Source: Methanosarcina vacuolata Z-761 (GTDB lineage Archaea > Halobacteriota > Methanosarcinia > Methanosarcinales > Methanosarcinaceae). Taken from it: 64,000 nt of DNA. The notes below the pieces were generated by a model. It saw only the letters and a list, made by a program, of their open reading frames with translations. It did not search any database and was not told where the DNA came from. The translations under genes and the position numbers were made by a program. The stretch spans positions 3,162,001 to 3,226,000 of the forward strand of contig NZ_CP009520.1 of assembly GCF_000969905.1 (NCBI RefSeq), in the 5' to 3' direction. Shown piece by piece: positions 62,855 through 64,000 of this stretch (position 1 is its first letter; the number at the start of each line of letters is the position of its first letter).

Positions 62855-64000
62855 TTACTTTGAACTGATAGCCTTCACTGGATCGAGTTTAGCTGCCTGC
62901 TGGGCAGGGTAAATCCCGGCAATAAGGTTCAGCAGAAAAACTGCAATAATAATGACCAGAATATCTCCGGTTCGGACTATGATGGGAATAGTTGCCATGC
63001 CACCGTAAAGTTCTGAAGAAGCAGATGGCATTTCGTACTGGCCTAATCCCAGAGAAATTGCAACTCCTGTAAGTGTCCCGATAAGTGCACCTAGCAGACC
63101 CAGAATGCCGCTTTGAAGTACAAAAATTGTCCTGATACTGGAAACTGTAGCTCCCATAGCCCTAAGCATGCCAATCTGGTTTGTAGCACCGATAACTGAA
63201 AGATTCAGAGCGCTAACCACCCCAAAAGAAGCGATAACTACAATCAGACCAAGGACTACATTGTTGGAAGTGCTCTCAATGGCAATCGTCCTGAGGATTT
63301 CAGGATTGGTTTCGGTCCAGCCTTTTGCCTTATAACCGGTCTTTTCTATCTTAGCAGCAATTTCCCTGTCCCTGTTAAAATCTTCAAGTCTGACAGAAAG
63401 ACCGTTAATCACATCCGGAACATCGTAGAACTTCTGGGCGGTATCCAGAGATGTATAAGTGAGTGACTCGTCCAGAGGCGAGCCAGTATTGAAGATCCCG
63501 ACTACTCTCAGAGACAGAGGGTTTGCATTGGGAAAAGATACATCAACCGAGTCTCCGAGATTAACCTCAAGCTTATCTGCCAGTTTCGAGCCGATTACCA
63601 CTGTATTTCTGGAATATTCAAGCTCCCTGAAATCCCCTTTAACCATATCAGCTTCAATAGCGCTGATATTGTTTTCCTGTAGAGGGAGAACGCCTTTCAG
63701 CTCGGCATTAAAGGAATTTGTCTTGAACCTGAAGGAAGCTTTTCCCGTAAGAAAAGGAGAAACTGCCGAAACACCCTGGATTTTGTCGATATCGTCAATA
63801 AGGTTTCTATAGAGGTAAATATAGTCTTCACCTTCTTGCGGAGATACCGAGACATGAGGAAGCTTATTTACCGTAGTACTATAGAGTTCGCCAGTGAAAC
63901 CAACCATAAGAGCCTGGGAAACGGTTAGTACCATCACGGCAAGAGCTATAGCTACAACTGAAAGAATTGTCTGGAATTTTCTTGCCCGAATCTGCCTGAG
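62855..64000 (-). CDS. MacB/FtsX-type ABC transporter permease, 5' end outside window
   Basis: Paralogue of the downstream permease, with the frame open to base 64000, so the first dozen or so residues are missing. It reads LRQIRARKFQTILSVVAIAL at the N-terminal helix, has an extracytoplasmic domain (about 40-250) and three C-terminal helices (VVLGLIVVIASFGVVSALNL; FVLQSGILGLLGALIGTL; VIIIAVFLLNLIAGIYPAQQ) ending KLDPVKAISS. The GTG at 63937 is internal. The two genes are 141 bases apart and probably co-transcribed. Confidence 0.92.
   Translation of the reverse strand, partial: LRQIRARKFQTILSVVAIALAVMVLTVSQALMVGFTGELYSTTVNKLPHVSVSPQEGEDYIYLYRNLIDDIDKIQGVSAVSPFLTGKASFRFKTNSFNAELKGVLPLQENNISAIEADMVKGDFRELEYSRNTVVIGSKLADKLEVNLGDSVDVSFPNANPLSLRVVGIFNTGSPLDESLTYTSLDTAQKFYDVPDVINGLSVRLEDFNRDREIAAKIEKTGYKAKGWTETNPEILRTIAIESTSNNVVLGLIVVIASFGVVSALNLSVIGATNQIGMLRAMGATVSSIRTIFVLQSGILGLLGALIGTLTGVAISLGLGQYEMPSASSELYGGMATIPIIVRTGDILVIIIAVFLLNLIAGIYPAQQAAKLDPVKAISSK

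Overview
The window looks like chromosomal DNA of a methanogenic archaeon of the genus Methanosarcina. The evidence is the methanogen-type class II seryl-tRNA synthetase, the archaeal eS1 ribosomal protein, the ATP-dependent archaeal DNA ligase, a UPF0228 protein, a DUF2117 protein, a CooS-type CO dehydrogenase with a separate CooC-like ATPase, the standalone LigD-type 3'-phosphoesterase, and the long AT-rich intergenic stretches full of short tandem repeats. The species cannot be fixed from the sequence alone. I saw no rRNA, tRNA, CRISPR array or intact transposase.

Layout. 0-13 kb is mostly housekeeping: serS (5' end cut off), a structured leader or small RNA, rps3ae, topA, thiC, two membrane-anchored proteins of unknown role, DNA ligase, and a homoserine dehydrogenase/ACT-protein operon. 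13-18.4 kb holds the first copy of a membrane-bound winged-helix regulator facing an exported coiled-coil protein, followed by a small lipoprotein, a phasin-like protein, Hsp20 and rubrerythrin. 18.6-28 kb is a copper/redox island: a small membrane protein, CopA, small HMA-domain copper carriers, a flavin reductase-like protein, a CooC-type ATPase, an HxlR regulator, a SHOCT protein and a Met-rich membrane protein. It contains a decayed segmental duplication (21.8-22.5 kb against 25.3-26.0 kb). 28.6-32 kb has a TauE/SafE transporter and a UbiB-like kinase flanked by small inverted-repeat elements.

32.4-38.2 kb holds an ArsR-like regulator, a second exported coiled-coil lipoprotein followed directly by a second membrane wHTH regulator, a GY-repeat secreted protein and a third membrane wHTH regulator. 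38.8-45.3 kb has a sodium:solute symporter with its tiny accessory protein, converging on three tandem LarA-type nickel-pincer racemase/epimerase paralogues. 46.4-50.8 kb carries a divergent cooS, a UPF0173 metal hydrolase and a DUF2117 protein. 50.7-53 kb is a decayed TPR gene, a DUF4325/PIN toxin-antitoxin-like pair, a 3'-phosphoesterase and a decayed ferritin-like gene. 53.4-64 kb has a secreted C1 peptidase with a PKD domain, unknown proteins, DUF2156, GNAT, DUF3303 and YkvA proteins, and two tandem MacB/FtsX-type permeases, the last running off the window.

The most interesting system is the repeated pairing of exported coiled-coil proteins with one-component transmembrane regulators: signal peptide, carboxypeptidase-regulatory-like beta domain, one TM helix, a disordered tether of variable length and a C-terminal MarR-like wHTH. 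Other notable points are a CooS with Glu in place of a C-cluster cysteine, three tandem larA genes, possible AUU/AUC starts behind GGGGG ribosome binding sites, several short inverted-repeat element families, and tandem repeats that appear to be seeded by the stop-codon region of the preceding gene.
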